DNA of 9,343 nt from SLQH01 sp964612995 (lineage in GTDB: Bacteria > Planctomycetota > UBA11346), in assembly GCA_964612995.1 (NCBI GenBank), contig CAZTGE010000157.1, positions 1-9,343 of the forward strand. The letters are read 5' to 3'. The notes under the pieces were generated by a model. It made no database searches, was not told the origin of the DNA, and worked only from the letters and a program-made list of their open reading frames with translations. Position 1 is the stretch's first letter. Each line of letters begins with the position of its first letter. The position numbers were made by a program, and so were the translations under genes. Positions 5,974 through 9,343 of this stretch are shown here, in pieces.

Positions 5974-8900
5974 TCGCCGCCGCGCTGCGACGACGGCGCC
6001 GTTCCGGAGGGTGGTGGCTGTGCTGCTGCCTGGCGGCCACGCTCGGAGCCACCGAAGCGCCGGTGCTGCGATTCGCGGGCACGGTGCACGCCGATCGTCG
6101 CCATGTCACCGAACTCGAGCCGCCGGCCGAGGATCTGGTCATCACCGGGCTGTGCGAGTCCGGCCGGCGGCTGCGCCACGGCGATCCGCTGATCGTGTTC
6201 GACAACGGATATCTGCGTCAGCGGCTGGAGCGTCGGCGGCGCGACCTGGCACTCGAGCGTCGTCGCCGGGCGCATCGCGAGGCCGAATTCGCCCGCGAGC
6301 TGGCCGCGCTGCAGGAACAACGCGAGGACCTGCGTGCCGAGCTCGCGGTTGCGCGCGCACGTCTGGCCCGGATCGAACGTCACGACGCCGCGCAGCTGCG
6401 CTTGTGTCGGGCCGAGGCGCGCGCGTTGGGCGAGCGGCTGGCGCGGCAGCGGCGTACGGTGGTGGCTCAGGCGCGGATGCAGGCTCTGGGCCAGATCGCC
6501 GCCCGCGAGCTGGCGAGCGCACGCGCCCGGTTGCGGCGGCTCGAGCGTGAGCACGCGCTCGCGCAGGAACGGGTGGCCGCCGCACAGGCCGGTCCGGATC
6601 CGCTCGCGCTCGACGAGGCGCGTCTGGCGGTCACCGAACTGCTCGACCGCTTGGGCAGCGATCCGGATGCGCCGGATGGGCCCGAGGCGCCGAAGCGCGG
6701 TCTCGCCAAGCAGATCGCCGCGCTCACCGCGCGGATCACGAGTGAGCGCGCCAAGGCCGACGCCGCCGTCCGGCGCTCCGAGCGTGAGCTGCAACAGGCC
6801 CTGCGCGAGACCTGGGACCACACCCCCGTGAGTTTCGTCGAGCTGCACGACGCCAGCGGCGAAGCGGTGCGGCGGGTGGTGTTCCAGCCGGACGGAACCG
6901 CGGCGCCGGCCGGTTGGGCGGTCGATCACGGTGCCGCCTATGACCCGGAGCGGGGCTTCGGCTGGCAGCATACGCGCACGGATCAGATCGACTGGCAGGA
7001 CGTGCCGGCGGACGCCGGGCTGACCGCGCGCCTGCAGGCCGGGGCGCTGATCGTGCGCTCCGCCGGTCGCTGGCGCTGCGATCTGCCGCCAGGCACCTGG
7101 CAGCTGCGCCTGGGACTGGGCGCGCGGCATCCCTGGCAGGGTAGCCTGGTGCGTCATGCCGGGACGGTGCTCGCCTGCCGCGCGCTCGAGTCGGCTCCGC
7201 GGGTCATCGAGCAGACGATCACCCTCGATCAGCCGGGGCTGGTGCTGGAGATCGGCGACGATCATCCCAAGGCGATGCGCGCACCCGCCGATGGCGTGGC
7301 GGTGATCCAGCGCTGGCCGACGATCGCCGTCGGCACCCGGGTCTGGCGCAAGAGCCATCCGCTGGCCTTCTTCTACGATCCGGAGCACTACGTGGTCCGC
7401 ACGCTGGTGCATCAGCGTGACGTACACCTGCTGCGCACAAAGCCTGCGCCAGAGGCCATCCCCGGTCCAGACGCCCCGATGGCCGAGCGCATCGCCGCGG
7501 TCCGCCGGGCGATGGCGACGCAGACGGTCAGGCTGCACAGCGCCGCGGGGCTGCGCGCGCAGGGCACGGTGCAGCATATCGACAGCACCCCGCTCGCCTT
7601 CGCCCGCGGCAGCCGCTGGGATCCGAACAGCAGTGACAATCGCCGCGATCTGGTCGCCCGGGCCGTGACCATCGCGCTGCCGCCGGAGGCGCGCGAGCGG
7701 GTCCGGTACGGTCAGAGCATCGCATGCAGCGCCCGGCTCGCGCCGCCGCCGGCCGGGCGGCTGCTCCCCGGCCACCAGGTGCTCAGCGGTCCGCGCGCCG
7801 ACCAGATCCTGCTCGCCGACGAGCTGGTCCCGGTGCGCGGGTTCCGTGCTGGCGCACACTACGTCGTGCTCGCCGGCCTGCCTCCGGGTTCGCAGCCCGC
7901 GGTGCCGCTGGATCGGACGGTCGCGGATCCGCATGCGGGGCAGACCTATCCGGCGACCGTGGTCGCCGGGCGCAAGACCGAGGTCGGCTTCAGCCACTGG
8001 TGGGGGCGGGTGGAGAGCCTGGTGAGCGAAGGCAGCCGGGTGGAGGAGGGCCAGCTGGTCATCACCCTGTACAACCCCTCGCTCGAGTCCGAGCGCGAGC
8101 GCACCGCCGAGGCCAAGGTCAAGGCCTTGCAGGATCACCTGGTCGCGATCGAGACGCGGCGCGAGAAAGCGGTGCAGGCCCAGCTCGAACACCGTCGCAA
8201 GCTATCCGCCGAGCGTCGCACCAGCCTCGAGCTCGCCCGCCTGCGCCGGCCTCGGAGCCTGGTCCGGGCCGAGCGCGCCGAGGACCTGCGCCAGGCGCGC
8301 GAGGAGGCCGCTCGCCTCGCGCAGCGCGCCGATGACCTGCAGCTCGCCGGGGTCGCTGCGCCCGGTGAACTCGCGCGGGCGCGGCATGCAGCCCGCCTCG
8401 CAGCACTCGCGCACGATCGCGCGCGGCTGGAGCAGGTCGCCGAGCAGCGGCGGGTCTCGGTGCTCGACATGCTCGCCGCGCGCGATGCCTGGCATGCCGC
8501 GCTCGACGCGCTCGCCCTGCGCGAACAGGCGCTGGCCATCGCCCGGCGCGAGGAACAGGTCGCGCGCATGGTCAGCACCGCCCGACTGCAGCGGGCGATG
8601 GCCGGCAGCTGGCGCGAGCGGATGTTCGCGCAGATCCGGCACATCCGTGCCATGACCGCAGGGCGCATCTTCTACAACAAGGGCTGGAACGACGCCGCCC
8701 GGGCCTGGACCAAGATCGACGAGGAGAGCCTGGTCTGGGGCGGACTGGCGCTGGCCGAGATTCTCGACACCAGCGAGATGGGGATGGAGCTCGAGCTGCC
8801 CGAGTCGCGCTATCGCGATCTGCGGCCGGGTCTGCCGGTGGAGGTCGGCTTCACCGGCCATCCGGGGGTGCGGGTTCGAGCGCGCGTGCACAGCGTGGGG

Positions 8901-9059
8901 CGGCGCTTCCGCCGCAGCGACGATGCCCAAGACGGCGATCACGGTACGCAGACGCTCGATTCCCGGCGGGTGTTCACCATCCAGGTCCGCTTCACCACCC
9001 CGCCGGCCCTGCGTGACCGTCTCGTGCCCGGCGGCAAAGGATGGGTCCATGTTCCCTGA
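5970..9059 (+). CDS. Large two-module periplasmic adaptor with nested beta-sandwich domain
   Basis: This 1029-aa protein is predicted to be exported and to work with the preceding adaptor. Residues 1 to about 28 look like a Sec signal (RRRRR, then GWWLCCCLAATLGA). No lipobox is seen. Module 1: a lipoyl-like half (LVITGLCESGRRLRHGDPLIVF, from about 54), a coiled coil (about 85-285), an inserted domain (about 287-435), the second half (MRAPADGVAVIQRWPTI, from about 436) and beta-barrel/membrane-proximal strands to about 650 (YVVLAGLPPGSQ). Module 2 (about 660-1029): VESLVSEGSRVEEGQLVITL, a coiled coil (about 705-890), MTAGRIFYNKGW (from 895), a barrel with LPESRYRDLRPGLPVEVGF, and a GKGWVHVP end. 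The inserted domain carries PAGWAVDHGAAYDPERGFGW and LPPGTWQLRLGLG. These resemble the malectin/NPCBM-like beta-sandwiches found beside carbohydrate-active enzymes. The start ATG overlaps the previous stop (ATGA), and GGAGCTGGAG precedes it. The two-module plan is convincing; the role is inferred. Confidence 0.82.
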   Translation: MIAAALRRRRRSGGWWLCCCLAATLGATEAPVLRFAGTVHADRRHVTELEPPAEDLVITGLCESGRRLRHGDPLIVFDNGYLRQRLERRRRDLALERRRRAHREAEFARELAALQEQREDLRAELAVARARLARIERHDAAQLRLCRAEARALGERLARQRRTVVAQARMQALGQIAARELASARARLRRLEREHALAQERVAAAQAGPDPLALDEARLAVTELLDRLGSDPDAPDGPEAPKRGLAKQIAALTARITSERAKADAAVRRSERELQQALRETWDHTPVSFVELHDASGEAVRRVVFQPDGTAAPAGWAVDHGAAYDPERGFGWQHTRTDQIDWQDVPADAGLTARLQAGALIVRSAGRWRCDLPPGTWQLRLGLGARHPWQGSLVRHAGTVLACRALESAPRVIEQTITLDQPGLVLEIGDDHPKAMRAPADGVAVIQRWPTIAVGTRVWRKSHPLAFFYDPEHYVVRTLVHQRDVHLLRTKPAPEAIPGPDAPMAERIAAVRRAMATQTVRLHSAAGLRAQGTVQHIDSTPLAFARGSRWDPNSSDNRRDLVARAVTIALPPEARERVRYGQSIACSARLAPPPAGRLLPGHQVLSGPRADQILLADELVPVRGFRAGAHYVVLAGLPPGSQPAVPLDRTVADPHAGQTYPATVVAGRKTEVGFSHWWGRVESLVSEGSRVEEGQLVITLYNPSLESERERTAEAKVKALQDHLVAIETRREKAVQAQLEHRRKLSAERRTSLELARLRRPRSLVRAERAEDLRQAREEAARLAQRADDLQLAGVAAPGELARARHAARLAALAHDRARLEQVAEQRRVSVLDMLAARDAWHAALDALALREQALAIARREEQVARMVSTARLQRAMAGSWRERMFAQIRHIRAMTAGRIFYNKGWNDAARAWTKIDEESLVWGGLALAEILDTSEMGMELELPESRYRDLRPGLPVEVGFTGHPGVRVRARVHSVGRRFRRSDDAQDGDHGTQTLDSRRVFTIQVRFTTPPALRDRLVPGGKGWVHVP

Positions 9060-9147
9060 GGGTTCCTCTAGAGCAGGCGCTTTTTACAGAGGGGGCGCTG
9101 CCCCCTCGCGGCTTCGCCGCGTACCCCCTCGCTCCTCTGTCGTCGCT

Positions 9148-9170
9148 CGCCAGCTGCGCTGGCGTTTTCT
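9148..9170 (+). terminator. Possible intrinsic terminator inside the repeat
   Basis: A 7-bp stem (CGCCAGC 9148-9154, GCTGGCG 9158-9164) with a TGC loop is followed directly by TTTTCT. It sits about 90 nt after the stop codon of the large adaptor gene. This is the shape of a Rho-independent terminator, with a short T-run. It is part of a repeated unit, so it may be only one of several hairpins and not a dedicated terminator. Confidence 0.4.
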
Positions 9171-9220
9171 GCGGCGCTACGCGCCATTTTTGCAGAAAAC
9201 CGCTCCTCTGTCGGCCGGTC

Positions 9221-9242
9221 GCCCGGCCAGGCCTGGCCGGGC
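9221..9242. repeat. Perfect 22-bp palindrome
   Basis: GCCCGGCCAGG at 9221-9231 is followed without a spacer by its exact reverse complement. It lies at the junction between the two 165-bp repeat units. It could be a cruciform, a binding site for a dimeric protein, or part of a REP-like unit. Confidence 0.7.
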
Positions 9243-9246
9243 TTCG

Positions 9247-9343
9247 TTTTACAGAGGGGGCGCTGCCCCCTCGCGGCTTCGCCGCGTCCCCCCTCGCTCC
9301 TCTGTCGTCGCTCGCCAGCTGCGCTGGCGTTTTCTGCGGCGCT
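9247..9343. repeat. 165-bp structured repeat, second copy, cut by window end
   Basis: These 97 bases match 9082-9178 at every position but one (A9123 is C here), giving an exact period of 165 bp. All hairpins of the first 97 bases, including the TTTT-followed stem, are conserved. The copy continues past the window edge, so the full number of repeats is unknown. Confidence 0.85.

Larger units (their letters stand above)
9082..9246. repeat. 165-bp structured repeat, first copy
   Basis: The unit starts TTTTACAGAGGGGG. In order it contains a GAGGGGGC/GCCCCCTC hairpin (9089-9107), a GCGGC-TTC-GCCGC hairpin (9108-9120), a CGCCAGC-TGC-GCTGGCG hairpin (9148-9164), and TTTTCTGC at 9165-9172 facing GCAGAAAA at 9192-9199 around GGCGC-TAC-GCGCC. 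It ends with a perfect 22-bp palindrome (9221-9242). CTCCTCTGTCG occurs twice inside it (9132-9142 and 9203-9213) and complements the ACAGAGG at the start. The composition is typical of intergenic REP/BIME-like mosaics. Confidence 0.8.
9060..9343. other. Noncoding repeat region after the adaptor operon
   Basis: No credible gene is seen from the adaptor stop codon to the window end. After a short leader (9060-9081) the sequence consists of a 165-bp repeat unit and the start of a second copy, listed separately. Nearly all of it can fold into short G/C-rich hairpins. Whether an operon partner such as a transporter follows the repeats cannot be seen. Confidence 0.7.

Noticed and set aside
3331..8192. 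Two very long minus-strand open frames (834 and 816 codons) opposite the adaptors
   Set aside because: They mirror the real coding strand. Their composition (His/Gln/Gly/Arg-rich, no motifs) is typical of antisense frames in GC-rich genes, and the sense strand shows overlapping starts, lipoprotein signals and adaptor motifs.
9082..9343. CRISPR-like array
   Set aside because: Only two long copies with a 165-bp period are seen, with no short uniform repeats or unique spacers.

Overview
The window is uniformly very GC-rich, with long Arg/Ala/Glu-rich proteins, Sec-type and lipoprotein signal peptides, and a TolC-type outer-membrane component. It therefore comes from a high-GC Gram-negative bacterium. 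The mix of structured intergenic repeats and gene style would suit a gammaproteobacterium such as a purple sulfur bacterium, but no taxonomic marker is present and that placement is only an impression.

Left end (1-556): this is a gene-poor, decayed stretch. It opens with a short remnant of a group II intron reverse transcriptase (IPKGDGG..RPLGIP..ED motif). It then holds two adjacent structured DNA elements, a G/C-rich double hairpin at 307-345 and a nearly perfect 28-bp-arm palindrome at 355-412.

Middle left (557-1783, minus strand): a complete M24-family metallopeptidase of the Xaa-Pro aminopeptidase (PepP) type, with all five metal ligands present. It is divergently arranged, across about 120 bp, from the main operon.

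Main operon (1905-9059, plus strand): three tightly overlapping genes. The first is a TolC-family outer-membrane factor with a lipobox. The second is an 840-aa lipoprotein that appears to contain two complete HlyD/AcrA-type periplasmic-adaptor modules in tandem. The third is a 1029-aa secreted protein with the same two-module plan plus a nested beta-sandwich domain resembling galactose-binding or carbohydrate-binding folds, placed where the first coiled-coil hairpin returns. The genes overlap by 14 nt and 4 nt, so they are very likely co-translated and build one envelope-spanning efflux or secretion assembly. No inner-membrane transporter (RND, ABC/MacB or MFS) is present in the window. It must lie beyond the right edge or elsewhere, or the system works differently from a normal tripartite pump.

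Right end (9060-9343): a noncoding stretch with a 165-bp direct repeat. The second copy is cut by the window end and differs from the first at one base over 97 nt. The unit is packed with hairpins, one of them followed by a T-run like an intrinsic terminator. The repeat begins with TTTTACAGAGG, which resembles the TTTTACAGGGG arms of the left-hand palindrome, so related repeats may bracket the M24/adaptor region.
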